From Simmondsia chinensis (taxonomy: Eukaryota; Streptophyta; Magnoliopsida; Caryophyllales; Simmondsiaceae): 64,000 nucleotides of DNA. How positions within the stretch are numbered: position 1 is the first letter of the stretch; each line of letters starts with the position of its first letter. Of this stretch, positions 52,431 through 63,947 are shown one piece after another. Position numbers and translations under genes: made by a program. The stretch lies in assembly GCA_018398585.1 (NCBI GenBank), contig JAGTTD010000007.1, positions 12,206,320-12,270,319 on the forward strand, given 5' to 3'. The notes beneath the pieces are model-generated. The model ran no database searches. It was not told the origin of the DNA and saw nothing but the letters and a program-made list of their open reading frames with translations.

Positions 52431-52955
52431 ACATGATTCTCAAGTGGCAATAGATCAATTTATTCTTATGTTGCCTCGTGCTTATAGCCCAAACTATAGT
52501 AGAACATATTTTCATGAGTAGTTAGGGTTGAGGTTGTATCCAATCCTGAATGCAATCTTTTGTAGAAATTAGAGCTAAATTAGGTGGGATAAATGAATTA
52601 AGTAGTGTTAATAAGATAATTTGTGCAACATCTAGAGTGATTTGGGTTATACCCTTAGACTAGTTTATGCCCTAAACTCTAATTAACTGTTAATATGGGG
52701 TCAGAGCTTGTAGCCGAAACCTTCAAAGTCATTATCATGATAAAATATAATGAAGAGATATGAGTTAGGTTAACCTGAATTCATACAGTAAACCATCCTT
52801 AATTGATTTTTAAATCCGTTAATTGTTCAATCGCCCAACCAAAACAAGATTTTAACTACTCAACAATCACTGATTCTTTGTGGACATGACACCCATATGT
52901 CCACCACATTACACTTGCAATTGCACGATTTTACATATACGTTAAAACCACATCA
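52431..52955 (+). repeat. 5' LTR (3' portion) of Ath-2
   Basis: Inferred from what follows: an Athila-type primer site at 52962. The last bases, CTTTGTGGACATGACACCC, then AAAACCACATCA, resemble the CCCTGTGGTTCGACACCC...ACATCA end of the Ath-1 LTR. The left limit is unknown. No gene. Confidence 0.55.
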
Positions 52956-52961
52956 AGGTTT

Positions 52962-52979
52962 TGGCGCTGTTACAGAGGA
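52962..52979 (+). other. Primer-binding site, tRNA-Asp type (Ath-2)
   Basis: TGGCGCTGTTACAGAGGA, a slightly changed TGGCGCCGTTGCCGGGGA, six bases after the LTR end. Confidence 0.8.
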
Positions 52980-53180
52980 ATCGATAGTCAAAGTTTAATT
53001 AAGTCATTAAAGAGGTTTTTTTTTCCCCTTTTTATTTGTCATTTATTCTCCTTACTACTTGCATAGCTTTAGACTTTTGGTAGATTGATTGTGCTCGCTC
53101 TTTAGTGCATGCACAGTAGATGATCACTCAATACCGAATTGATTTCATTTGATCCGGAAATTTAGTTAACATTATCCACT

Positions 53181-54300
53181 TTGAGGAGGTATAACACTCA
53201 TTTAAGTCCAACTCAAGTCATGGCTGAGGAAGCTACTCCAAAGTTGGCATATGTCGCTTCTTGTATGACAGGGATCATTTTGTTCCCGAAACTTATGCTG
53301 CCTCAGTTGAAGTTGCGGTTACTTGTCATGCGTAGTGTAAACTTCAAAGTAAATCCTATGATCGTTAACATGCTTTCCACATTCTATGGGAAGCCGAACG
53401 AGAACCTTTATGAGCACCTGGATGCTTTTTTGGACACTTGTGAAATATGTCCTTATCAAGGTGCCTCGTACCATGCAGTTAGGCTAAGTCTTTTCGTGTT
53501 CTTGCTAAGAGACGTAGCCAAATGGTGGTTTTAGTCCCTACTATGGGATGAAATCACTACTTGGGAATATCGACAACAATGACTCTTGGGCAAATTTTAC
53601 CTTAAAGTTAGGAACATGGCAATTAGGTGTGTCATAAATAGTTTTGAATAAAAAGACTAAAAACAATTGGGACAAGTGCAAAGATCTTCTTAGAAGTTGT
53701 CCTCACCATGGATCTCCCAAGTGGGCTCTAGTTCAAAATTTTTACAATCATCTCATAGCGTCAAATAAATGATTCATGTGGGGGAGCATTCAGAATAACA
53801 AGGTGAAGATGAGGCATGGACTTTGTTAAGCCCCTTAACGAACATTCCCTTGACCAAGCCTTATCTATTAGGGTGGTTACGGGAAGTACACGTGGTGTCT
53901 ACAAAGTGGAAGCAAGAGATGTCATAACTCTTAAACTAAAGGCCCTTAGTAGGAAAACGGACCAAATAAAGACTATGCTTGCTAATGCTACTAATATGCA
54001 TTCGGTTAATGCAATTGAGTCATCGAATGATGCTAAACTTAGTTGCATTCCTTTAAGCACTGACTATTCTATGTTTGGCTGTCCATATGCCTTATTGTTC
54101 CCCGAAGTTTTGCAAGATCAGGCACATGCGGTGTAAAGCTATTCAAGGAAAAACAAATCATTTTCAAATACCTACAATCTAGGATGATGCAACCACTTCA
54201 ACTTCTCTTGGAGGAAGGACAACAATCAGAACCAATCTATGGGACAACAACCACCATGCTCTAGGTAATGCACAGCCTCTCAGTTTTTAAGATGGGAAAC
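53181..54300 (+). pseudogene. Ath-2 gag, first part
   Basis: Athila-type gag core at 53341-53560: FKVNPMIVNMLSTFYGKPNENLYEHLDAFLDTCEI, then VRLSLFVFLLRDVAKWWF with a stop, and TTWE. Then DKCKDLLRSCPHHGSPKWALVQNFYNHL (about 53672-53755) and the segment 53816-54136 with LKLKALSRKTDQIKTM and ATNMHSVNAIESSND. No zinc knuckle, as usual in this lineage. It is cut at 54308 by the hAT-like element and continues at 54898. Confidence 0.78.
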
Positions 54301-54308
54301 GGTATAAT

Positions 54309-54889
54309 TAGGGATGGCAATGGGGCGAGGCAAGTACGGGGGGCGCCTCCTTCATACCCGTACCCGCCACCCAAATCCTATACCCATACCCGCCCTATTA
54401 CCCGCCACAAGTATGAAGTGGGTACCTGTACCCGCCCCAGCGGGTACAAACCCGTACCCGTACCCACCTCATTACCCACAGGTACCCGTTACCCGCCCCT
54501 ACCCACCCCTGCCCACCCCTACTCGCTCTTACCCGCTTCATACCCGCCTTGTTACCTATCCCTGTCCAACTTATTACCCATAAATTCTTTTCTTTTTCCC
54601 TTCAATAATAACAATGAATTCATACTTATAAATTGCATAATAAATATTTATATAAAATAACACAATGGCTAACTCTAATATGTGATTACGAGGCGGATAT
54701 ATGCGGGTATGGGGCGGGGCGGAGCGGGGCGGTTGCAGGCCTATACCCGTACCCGCCCCATACCCGTGACGGGTATTGACATGTGTACCCTACCCATACC
54801 CGTTACCTGCCTCATCTATACCCGTATCCGCCCCAAACGGGGCGGATACCCTCGGGTAATGGGTTTTACCCGCCCTATTGCCATCCCTA
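54309..54889. mobile_element. hAT-like non-autonomous element with CCCGTACCCG repeats
   Basis: 581 bp with terminal inverted repeats TAGGGATGGCAATGGGGCG / TAGGGATGGCAATAGGGCG (reverse complement of the right end; one mismatch) and a perfect 8-bp duplication GGTATAAT (54301-54308, 54890-54897), diagnostic of hAT elements. Both halves are filled with short repeats of the type TACCCGCC and ACCCGTACCCG, likely subterminal transposase sites. The middle (54580-54670) is AT-rich. There is no transposase; the ORFs at 54268-54660 and 54682-54966 are artefacts of the repeats. Confidence 0.93.
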
Positions 54890-54897
54890 GGTATAAT

Positions 54898-55568
54898 GCT
54901 CCATCTAAACCCACGATCATGCATGCTAACCCTCACCCCAGCCATATGCCTTCTTTTATGGGGTAAAATTTACACTTGATTCAGTCTTATAAATTTACAC
55001 TTGATTCAGTCTTATTCACAATCCATATATAAATTAGAGAACCAACTGGGATATTAGCCCAAGCATTGAATAGGAGAGAAGAAGGGAGGTTACCCTCCAA
55101 ACCTCATAAACCCTCATGGGTCGACTAGTTCTAACACTAGACAGCCCACTCATGAGTAAGCTAAGGTTGTGTCTATCTAGGATTAAGGGAATTTAGGGAA
55201 GGTAGAGAATGAAGTTGAGAAGGACAACGTGCTTCCACCTTCCACTGCTTAAAGGAGAGGGAACATGAACACCTCCACGAGGTTCTCTACATGAACTCGT
55301 CGTTCATTTTCCTTTGACCCTTGTAGAACCAAATGAAAAGGATGATCCAGATAGCGCTAAGCTCATTAACTTGTTTAAGGACATGAAGGTCAGCTTATTG
55401 CTGATTGAAGCCATTAATTAGATTCCTATGTACTCCAAGTTTCTCAACAACCTTTGTGATAAGAAGAGATGTGCAAAGGCACATATCATTAAGACGACCC
55501 GGCTGACAGAAAAGGTGAGCAGTATTCTGATATCGAGAATCCCACTCAAGTGTAGAGATTTTGAGGCC
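54898..55568 (+). pseudogene. Ath-2 gag, second part
   Basis: Resumes after the hAT-like element: IYKLENQLGY, AQALNRREEGRLPSKPH-type sequence, SSNTRQPTHE-stop-AKVV, PLVEPNEKDDPDSAKLINLFKDMKVSLLLIEAIN, IPMYSKFLNNLCDKKRCAKAHIIK and EKVSSILISRIPLKCRDFEA (to 55568), the run-up to an Athila protease. It is cut there by Ath-3. The protease end reappears at 62504. Confidence 0.75.
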
Positions 55569-57202
55569 TAATGAGTCTAGTTTTACATGTGCTTTGCATA
55601 TGATTTTAGATTAATTTATTAACTATCTCTTAATGGATATTGCTCATTTTAGGACTTTTTGTCTTCTATGTAGGAAAGAAGCAAACTTTGACATTTCAAG
55701 CTAAAACGGACCCCAAATTTAGCTCAAGCCTGAGCCCAAGGCCCATTTTAAAAAAAAATAGAGATTCCAATTAAATTATTAATTGGATCTGTTTGCTCTA
55801 TTTTGTTTCAAGTTCTCTGTGTGTGGTGGCTGTAAATGTAAAAACAGAATAAATGTGCAAAAGGAACTCACCGTGACAAGGATGTTGGGCTCGAGATGCC
55901 GTTATCTTAATACTTAAAAGCCTGGCTTCCCTTGAGAAGGCCCTCATGTACTGACCACGTGGCACTTTATTCAAAACAACGTCGATCCAACCCCCTCGAA
56001 TTTAGGGTGTAAACAGGATCAAAAAATGTCAAAGGAAGGTCAAAGAGAGCAAGAAAAGAGGAAAGGGAAAAACAAGATTGAATAAAGTCATTTGTCGATG
56101 TAATTAAGAAAGTTTGGAAACCTTGATTCTTTTATCTTATTTCTTAACTTTAAAGACCAAAAATTAGGCAAAGGGGTGAAATTTCGGGCGGCAAACAAAA
56201 TATGGGAAGGCTAGAGGGTGATTTTGGTGGCTTTTGGAAAGTTTTTATGCTAGTTAACTTCTCTTAATATATGACTGATAAAACCCTAATTGGAGACCTA
56301 TATATACATAAAAGAGAGAATGAGATGTCAAATATTGGGGCACAAAAGCAGCTTTGAGGCGTGACTTCGAAGAACAAGCAAGAAGAGAAGGCATGACAAG
56401 GGCAAAACAAGAAGTTCAACTTGGGTTTTTTCGGGAATTTCTGAGTTATTTCTGTTCCTATACATATTCTATCATGTTTTATTCCATTAAATTGTTTTTC
56501 CCATAAGGAATCCTGAACTAGATTTTCTTTTTCAAGGTTACGGTGTAGCCATAGTTGTAAGATGCGATATTGTCTAATTTAAAGTATTTGTTTTGTTTGT
56601 TTATTGTATCGTTGAAGCATTTATTATTGTTTTTTATGCTTTTTGAGTGCTTGGTCACCATTCAAGATTTCTAATGATTCATATTTTAGTCCCAAAAGAA
56701 ATTTATGATGATTGCTAAAGTAATAAACACCATAAATTGAGCGAAGACAAGAGATAGTTTAATACGATTTGTGTTGCCTTATTTGTGAAAACCATGAATC
56801 TTTAAAACTTTTTTCTTAATTAATTCTTGCTAGAGATTGATGAGTTAATAGATAATGGAGTATGCTAAATATTACTTGAGAGAGAATATATTGTAAAATA
56901 GTCCATAAACATGGATGAACAACTTGAATTCCGAGAATTAGAAGCCGCATCGATGCAACTCAATGAAATCATATGCCTTGGACTTAAATCCAACCCAACT
57001 CATGTTCAGAATAAAAAATCCTTTAGTTCTTTCATATTTTATTTTTTTCATATTCAAAACCTCAAGGTTGGATAATTAAAATAGAACTAGAACTAGTAAT
57101 TTCAATACTCGATCAATAAAAAAATTCCTTGTGGAAACAATACTTTACTCGCTCTTTATTACTTGATTGATTTAGTATACTTGCTAAGAAAAACATGCAT
57201 CA
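55569..57202 (+). repeat. Ath-3 5' LTR
   Basis: 1634 bp. The start TAATGAGTCTAGTTTTACATG aligns with TGATAAGTCTAATTTATATG at 61207, so the terminal TG has mutated to TA. The end AACATGCATCA is followed by the primer site. The TATA box CTATATATACATAA is at about 56299-56312. No gene. Confidence 0.8.
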
Positions 57203-57208
57203 AGTTTT

Positions 57209-57224
57209 TGGCACCATTGCCAGG
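57209..57224 (+). other. Primer-binding site, tRNA-Asp type (Ath-3)
   Basis: TGGCACCATTGCCAGG. The differences from TGGCGCCGTTGCCGG are all C-to-T/G-to-A changes at CpG, the decay expected of methylated DNA. Confidence 0.82.
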
Positions 57225-57639
57225 TATTTATTTTACATGATTGATATCGATACCATCTAGTTTTAGTATTGATTTAAACTTATTTTCATTTTTGTTTCTA
57301 GTTTTCTTTTTATTTTCTTCTTTAGTGTTGATTCTTAATTTTAGGCATCACCTAGAATTGTTGATTAAAGTATTTAAAAATCTGAACAAAAAAAATAATA
57401 TTGCAATTTCCGGTTGTCTTTGTTCCAATTATGGGTAAATTTTATTTTTGTTTGTTCAGTCACCTTTTTTTCTAAATCTTTTTCAAAACAGAAAATTTTT
57501 TTTTTTTTTTTCTGCTATTTTATTTACTTTATTTTAGGCAGAAATATACTATTTTTCAAAATTTTTGTGTTGTCTTGTTCTGTTGTCTTTCTATTACTTT
57601 TCATCTTGGTTTTTCTTATTTTTCATATTAAGATCACAA

Positions 57640-59200
57640 GAAGGAGACATCACTCCCTTGATCACGAGATCGAGAAGACGTTGAAAATCAAGGAAAGGAT
57701 GCAAACCAAGGTCATGACAGAGCAAGGCAGAGAAGAAGGAAGATGGTTGAAAGAGTACGTGGTTCTGACTATTGGTGGATCCACTCTAGCATTAGGCGTG
57801 CACCTAATCAAGTTAATAACTTTGAAATAAAGTCGGCCATCATGCAGATGATCAACAAACAACTCAGTTTGTTGGGATGCCTAGTGATAATCTAAACTTG
57901 CATAACCATAACTTTCTATAGATATATGATACTTTCAAGCATAATGATGCCATTGAAGATGCCATTCGCTTGAGGTTGTTCCCAGTCTCATTAAGGCACA
58001 AAGCCAAAGCAAAGCTAATGTCATTAACTCCGGGTACCATCACCACATACGATGGATTAGCCCAAACATTTTTTGCTAAATATTTCCACCAAAAATATCC
58101 GCTACAATGAGGAATGACATTACCTCCTTCATGCAGTATGGCATAGATTCATTGTATGAAGCATCGGAGAGATACAAGGAGTTATGGAGAAGATGTCCAC
58201 ACCATGGTTTATAGTTTGAATGCAAGTCCAAACCTTTTCCAATTTTGGCACATAACACTATCACTCTTGTAGATGCAGCTGTTGGAGGGGCATTTATCAA
58301 CAAAACACCTGAAGAGGTTTATGAGTTGCTAGAGGTGATTGCTAGAAACAATTACTTGAGGCCCAATGATCGAGCTACACCAAAACAACTTGTAGGAATT
58401 CATGAAGTTGATGCATTCACGACGTTATCCACTTAACTTTTGCAGATTCTAAAGTAATTGGGTAACATGCATGTCACATTGTTCATACACCTATACCAAC
58501 ACATGAATTCTGTGTAAGGAACCATGCAAATGTTGAGGGTCAAGCAGGCAACAATTTTGCTCATTGTGTCATGAGTAAGTGAACTACGTGTAGAACCATC
58601 AAAGAGCTCAACACAATTCGTATTCCAACCTTTACATTTGGACTGGAGGAGCCATCCAAACCTTTCTTGGAGTAATCAACAAGCTCCTAAGCCACCCATA
58701 CATCCACCTTAAGAAAAGAAACCCAATTTAGGAGAAATGTTTGGGATAAATTTCATGCAAGAAAATAGGGCCAACTTTAGAAACCAAGAAGAATCCATCA
58801 GGAACTTAGAAACTCTAGTGAGACAAATATCAGAGCAACCTTTTGAGAGGACTCAAGATTCCCTACCATGCAACACCATGACAAACAAGAGGGAGCAAGT
58901 GAATGCCATAGCATTCAGTAGTGGAAAGACATTGAAGAACCTCATCAATGTAGCAAAGCCACCATGACTGAACCCATATTGGCCGAAACACCCACAGTGA
59001 TTAAACCAACCCTATCCAAAAATTGAGAAACTGAGCATGAGAATGCAACCAAGTACTGAGAGCAAAATGAACCAAAGAGGGCCAAGGCTAACCCCCTACA
59101 AACTGAAAGTCCCATTTCCTCGGCATTTGAGAAAGCGAAAAGTTGATTAACATGTTGTTAACCTTTTTTGAAATTTTCAAAAATATACATACTAACATCC
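57640..59200 (+). pseudogene. Ath-3 gag
   Basis: RRHHSLDHEIEKTLKIKERMQ near 57640 matches the Athila gag start (compare FDPEIERTLRDLRAQ in Ath-1). Then LVPSLIKAQSQSKANVINS-type core, MRNDITSFMQYGIDSLYEASERYKELWRRCPHHGL (about 58105-58210), TLVDAAVGGAFINKTPEEVYELLEVIARNNYLRPNDRATP (58245-58436), then FRNQEESIRNLETLVRQISEQPFER and CNTMTNKREQVNAIAFSSGKTL (58737-58967). Several frames; dead. Confidence 0.85.
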
Positions 59201-59770
59201 CTTTTGTAGATATGTTGGAGTAGATGCCGAAGTACATGAAGTTCTTGAAGGAGATATTGTCCGACAATAGGAGGCAGGGAGAGTTCGATATTGTGGCTCT
59301 GATTGAAGAATGTACTATCATGCAACAAAATAAACTACCTCCTAAGCTAAAAGATCTAGGGAGTTTTACGATACCTTGCACCATTGGCACTTGTACTTTT
59401 GATAAAGCCTTACATGACATATTTGATGTCATTCTCTATTTTTCGGGAAGCCTGGTCCAGGAGAAGTAAATCCTACCATGGTGTCCCTTCAATTGGAAGA
59501 TAGGTCAATTAGGTATCCATGAAGGATCATAAAAGATGATTTGGTAAAAGTGGGCCGGTTTATCTTCCCAACTAACTTTCTAGTACTTGGCATGAAACAG
59601 GATTGTGAGATACCTCTCATTCTAGGCGGACCTTTCCTTGCGACGAGAAAGGCTTTGATTGATGGGCAATAAGGGAAATTGATTTTAAGGGTAGAAGATG
59701 AAAAAGTGACCTTCAATGTTTTCGAAGACAAGAAATTTTCATCTAAGATAGACACTTGTAAAGAATAAAG
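59201..59770 (+). pseudogene. Ath-3 protease
   Basis: EYMKFLKEILSDNRRQGEFDIVALIEECTIMQQNKLPPKLKDLGSF-type run-up (59224-59400), TIPCTIGTCTFDKALHD; the active-site strand DLGASVNLM is lost at the frameshift near 59420. The rest follows in another frame: VNPTMVSLQLEDRSIRYPWRIIKDDLVKVGRFIFPTNFLVLGM, EIPLILGGPFLATRKALIDGQ and VTFNVFEDKK to 59755. Confidence 0.83.
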
Positions 59771-60037
59771 AATAGGGGCCAAGGATGACTTAGTGAGGAA
59801 ATGCATCCGAGTTAAAAAAAAAATAATTAAAATCTAAGGAATGGCACGTTAAGCTTGAGGATTCCACGATTGGACAAAAGAATGGAGAAGTTGAAATTGG
59901 TCATGTTACAAAGGCACCAACAAGATCCATGTGAAAAGAGTGACATTTACTAGGGATGGGGGAAGCTTCATTCTCCTCAAGGATCTAGGATAGAATTTCA
60001 CTAAAAGTGTATTTAAAGACTATAACTTAGAGCACTT

Positions 60038-60055
60038 CTTGGGAAGCAACCCTAC
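60038..60055 (+). other. Hairpin downstream of missing integrase (Ath-3)
   Basis: CTTGGG-AAGCAA-CCCTAC, a worn counterpart of the perfect hairpin at 14244-14261: three G-C pairs plus one T-A pair remain, and the loop is AAGCAA against AGGCAA. Confidence 0.45.
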
Positions 60056-60249
60056 ATGTTTACACTTTTCTTAGCTTTATTTCATTTGTTTTGATTTATA
60101 TTATTTCTTATATTACTTTTTGTTTTTGGACCAGGCTTCATAACAAGTTTGGGGATCGGCATGAGCACTTCAAGTTTCATCACCAAGCCTCCGTCTTCAG
60201 ACCTATGGAGTATATCTCACCTTTTATTTCATTCTCTAAATTTCTTTCA

Positions 60250-60265
60250 ACATTGAGGTCAAAGT
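60250..60265 (+). other. Hairpin before internal G-rich tract (Ath-3)
   Basis: ACATTG-AGGT-CAAAGT, five of six pairs, followed by TTTAAGTTTGGGGAAGAGGG. It lies about 195 bases after the first hairpin; in Ath-1 the spacing is about 180. Confidence 0.45.
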
Positions 60266-60299
60266 TTATCTTTAAGTTTGGGGAAGAGGGAGAAAAATT

Positions 60300-61206
60300 T
60301 AGCAAACTTTTTCAAAAAATTTTGAGACCAAAAACCACTTAGCTTTCGAGTCTAGTCTTCTTTTGTCTTTAAATTAAGTGACTCCCAGAGTTCGAGGCAC
60401 TTGGTGGAAACCGAAGCAAAAAAGGGGTAACATTACTTGAAATCCCTAAAATTAAGTAAGCACCCATGACTAGTTAGTTCTTATAGCTTATGTGTCTTAA
60501 GTAAGTAGATCCTTAGGGGTGTTTTAACACCTGGTGCCCTGAGCCAATGGGATTTGGAGCTACTGTTTGAAAGCCCATTACATCGGTCAAAAAAAAGCTT
60601 AGGAAGAGCTAGCATAATAGGTCAATTAAAAATGAATCTTTAAACACTGTTGTCTTGTGTAAAAAAAAAAGGTTTTATCTTTTTGATATGTGCAATAGTG
60701 TGATGGTTTTGTGCTTTGTTACCTTGTGTGATTAGAGTATGCAGGGGTCCTTTAAAACATAACAACCTTGGCCAACTGGAAGGGGATTGTTGACCTTAAA
60801 TCCCACTACAAGGGACACTTTGAAAGCAAAAAATGAACCAAGCACTTAAAAATAGATAATTGCATAAATGTGACTTTCAATTTTTAGTCTTGGACATACC
60901 CAAGAAACCATGTTGAAAGAGGTATGATGATTGAATTCTAGTTGGTTTAAATGTCTTGAAATTAGAGAGATTGAGTAGAACATAATTTGGTCAGCCGACT
61001 TTTGAGTTCATCCTCCTAGGTGAGACATAGATTTTCTTAGGGGTGTTAGTTTGGCTTTTAGAGCCTTAAATATAAGATCTTTATATTTCTTTTCTTGTCG
61101 GAGTAAATTATTAAAGAACGGTGACTAATTTCTTAGAAGAATTATAATTTGATTTTTCCTAATAACCTTGCTCGATGACTAGCAAGATTTAAGTTTAGAG
61201 GTAGTT
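60300..61206 (+). other. Ath-3 3' non-coding region
   Basis: No ORF. It ends in TTTAAGTTTAGAGGTAGT next to the 3' LTR start, a poor polypurine tract. No env-like gene. Confidence 0.5.
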
Positions 61207-61260
61207 TGATAAGTCTAATTTATATGCACTTTTCTAATGACTTTAGACTAATTACAAACC
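61207..61260 (+). repeat. Start of Ath-3 3' LTR, truncated
   Basis: TGATAAGTCTAATTTATATGC... aligns with the first 50 or so bases of the LTR at 55569, then similarity ends near 61260. Confidence 0.65.
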
Positions 61261-62503
61261 ACCTGACAAAAGTAAGGATTTGATAAACCCCCAGAAAAAC
61301 CCTTTCACCTATGTCCTCTGATAAACCCTAATTCGATTACCCTTTCGACTACCCACCGCTATCGCCACTACCATCGCCGCCATTACCGCACCACCAACAT
61401 GCCACAAAATCCAATTGGGCATTTCAAATGTCAACATCAAGTGAGACGGTGTCTATTTTCATTGATGGATTTTGGAAAGAATGTCAAATTCATGGCTCAA
61501 AGCCATTTTTCAAGTTTAGTTTAATCTACGACACTTTTCTTTCTCAAAAGAAAAGGGTGAGAACACGATTTTATTATAGTTTTGCTAGATTTTGATTTAG
61601 GAGTGAGGCTATCAGGGCAATTACATGCGTGAATGGTAGCCAATGCAGAAGGTTTAGTTTCACATCACCTTAGAGCCCATCACATATGTGGGCTCACCGA
61701 ATTAATAGAGATGGAAGACCTGTTGCTACTACTTCCAATCATATTCGGGAAGATGCAACTTTAAGGTCTCAGGTCAGGGATGCAAGGGTTCAGATTGGCT
61801 ACAAGATTGTGGTAGCCAATACAAACAAATGTGTGGAGGCCTAGTTGAACATATCGATAACGGCAAATCTTTTGAGGATGATGTGCTTGATAATGTCCTC
61901 ATATTCATTATAGAGAATAACCTTCATGATTTGGTCCCAAGAGGGTTAAGCTCAAATATTTTCATCCTGACATGTGATTCTGCTGAGTCAACGAAATCCT
62001 ACCTCGGGCCCCGGAAATAGCTGCTGCTATCTAAGTTCAAGTGGGTGTATAGATACTCAGGCCAAACACTTGGAGCTTTGAATATAAGAGTTTGGATTGA
62101 AATCTGTGGTTTGCCACTCCGGAGGTGGTCTAAAGAGTTAAATAATTCAAGTGGTCCAACTCAGTGTTCTAATCTTATAGACAACACCAATATAACAATT
62201 TTTGATTCCTATCCACATGCCCAAGACAAGTCATCTAAAGTATCATAATATAGTCTTATCAAACAAGTTGTCCAAGCTTATCACCGGCTACGAACATACT
62301 TTGACAATATATCACTAATTTGATTTAAGTCTATCTGTGGCTCAATCTAATTGACTACTTAAATCAAACTCAACATGTTGTCTTGGACTACGTCCACCTC
62401 ATGGAACATTTTAGAAAATAATCACACTCATGTTTGACTTGTAAAATATAATCAGGCAATAAATAAATAAAATAATAGGTTTTTTCAAGACACCAATTCC
62501 AAC
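61261..62503. other. Unassigned stretch
   Basis: Contains a (CCG/ATCGCCACC)-like codon-rich run at 61350-61400 and open pieces such as TVSIFIDGFWKECQIHGSKPFFKFSL (about 61450-61530) and 61829-62020, none of which I recognise. Base composition is more gene-like than the flanks, so a captured or decayed coding fragment is possible. Confidence 0.3.
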
Positions 62504-62856
62504 ATTTACCTCAAGGGATGCTAGAGGATATACTTGTCAAACTTGACAAGTTCATCTTTACCATTGACTTTATTGTGCTAGATATGGACGCCACTCCTCA
62601 TTAGAGGAATCATACTCCTGTCATTCTAGGCTGACCATTCTTACCAATGGCTGATGCCGTTATACATTGTAGGACGAGGGTCTTGGATGTTTCCTTTGGA
62701 AATCTCAAGGTTAATGTGAATGTATCTAATGTTGCTAGGAACTCAAGAGATGGGTATGAATTAGATTGTTTCATGGTCAACAGCATTCACTCTTTGGTAG
62801 AGTCGGTCTCATCTGACTTTGTCAGAGGGGGAGATTTGACTGACGTTTTTTGCTGA
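62504..62856 (+). pseudogene. Athila-type protease end, probably Ath-2
   Basis: LPQGMLEDILVKLDKFIFTIDFIVLDMDATPH, a stop, NHTPVILG, a stop, PFLPMADAVIHCRTRVLDVSFGNLKVNVNVSNVARN: the C-terminal half of an Athila/Tat protease and its tail. Ath-2 gag stops at 55568 just before this domain, so this is probably its continuation, with the active-site half missing. The strand agrees. Confidence 0.68.
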
Positions 62857-63668
62857 CCAAGGCTTTAGTCTACGACTTTGATGACCAAGGCTTAACCTTT
62901 ATTGCGATTGTCTTAACACTAATTCCACTGCTTAATAAGTCAGGTGAACTTGGGTTTGCATCATGGTTTAAGGGCTTTGATAGCCAAGGATTGACCCTGA
63001 TTGCATTGGTCCTCATCTAGTGACCTAAATACGGCTTGCTCCACCTTGTCAAACTCTAAATTATTCGAGTTATTATAAGTTAAGGGTATCAGGCTTGAAA
63101 AACTTATTGACTTGGGCTTATAAGTGGACTACTGAGCTCTTAAGTTTGTCTCCACCCCTGTTCCTGACTTTTAAGTGTAAGAGGAAAGGTATGGGCCATG
63201 CTCCGTCACTGTATTTACTACTTGAGTTAGGTCCATATACTTTTAATTTTTTGTCACTTTATATGTTGAAAATCCAAAAAAAAATATAAGAGTCTCCTTA
63301 GTTGTAGCATAAGCAGAATCCACGTGTTTAACAAATGAAGTTGGATACACCAAAAGCATCATCCCATTTCTTTGAAAAGATGAGTGGTTGAGGTCACAGA
63401 TGTGCAGTCCGAAATTTAGAATCAGTCCCTAGTTGGGGCGAGTCCCTTTTGCACATTTGTTTACATTTGTATTTAGGGCGACCATATTCACACACATGAA
63501 AAACAAATAAAGCAAACACACTTCCTGGCGATCACAATGGTAGGGTTAACATGAGATATAATTTTCTTGAACTCTGTCACAGATTATTAAAACATAACCC
63601 CAAGCCGTTCACCAAGACATGGAGATCTAGTGCTCTTGAGCTTGAGGAACCTGAAGGCTTAGCCTTAA
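62857..63668. other. Intergenic, unassigned
   Basis: Two near-repeats of TTTGATGACCAAGGCTTAACC / TTTGATAGCCAAGGATTGACC lie at 62877 and 62978 (about 100 bases apart), with ATTGCGATTGTCTTA / ATTGCATTGGTCCTC after each. Otherwise nothing recognised. Confidence 0.4.
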
Positions 63669-63947
63669 TTGGGTCCCCCACTTAAGCACCCTCTAGAACA
63701 GAGTTATGTATCACGAGGGGATGAGACCAATCACAACCGCTACAACGAAATCGAAGATGATGAAGACATCCTAAAGGATGACTGTATTGGCCTAGATGGC
63801 TATTCTCCCAAGAGTTTTATGGCCATGCGCAAACATTGTATGGAACTCGTTGATCAAAGGATGGGACAAGCCATAGAGGTTTATGAAAAACAACGTGCTG
63901 AGACAGATGGCACTTTAACGGCCCAGTACGAAAACTCTGCCACATAA
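63669..63947 (+). CDS. Unknown small ORF (92 codons)
   Basis: Acidic N-terminal half (EIEDDEDILKDD) and a charged C-terminal half (KSFMAMRKHCMELVDQRMGQAIEVYEKQRAETDG) that could form a helix. I do not recognise it. In this setting a retroelement gag fragment is the likeliest source, but no gag motif is visible. A stop follows at 63945-63947, and the window ends 53 bases later. Confidence 0.25.
   Translation: MGPPLKHPLEQSYVSRGDETNHNRYNEIEDDEDILKDDCIGLDGYSPKSFMAMRKHCMELVDQRMGQAIEVYEKQRAETDGTLTAQYENSAT

Larger units (their letters stand above)
55569..61260 (+). mobile_element. Ath-3: Athila-like Ty3/gypsy, pol-less
   Basis: 5' LTR, tRNA-Asp type primer site, gag, protease, 3' region with the two hairpins of Ath-1, then the first 50 or so bases of a 3' LTR at 61207. 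RT, RNase H and integrase are absent: the protease end (59766) lies only some 270 bases before the post-integrase hairpin. It is nested in Ath-2 between gag and protease. It could only have moved with foreign enzymes, or lost pol after insertion. Confidence 0.82.

Noticed and set aside
54268..54966. Three ORFs of 89-130 codons rich in Pro, Tyr and Arg
   Set aside because: Translations of the CCCGTACCCG repeats inside the hAT-like element.
57241..57830. Two + strand ORFs with Phe/Leu-rich, membrane-like segments
   Set aside because: T-rich leader of Ath-3 read in open frames; the real signal is the gag start DHEIEKTLK near its end.
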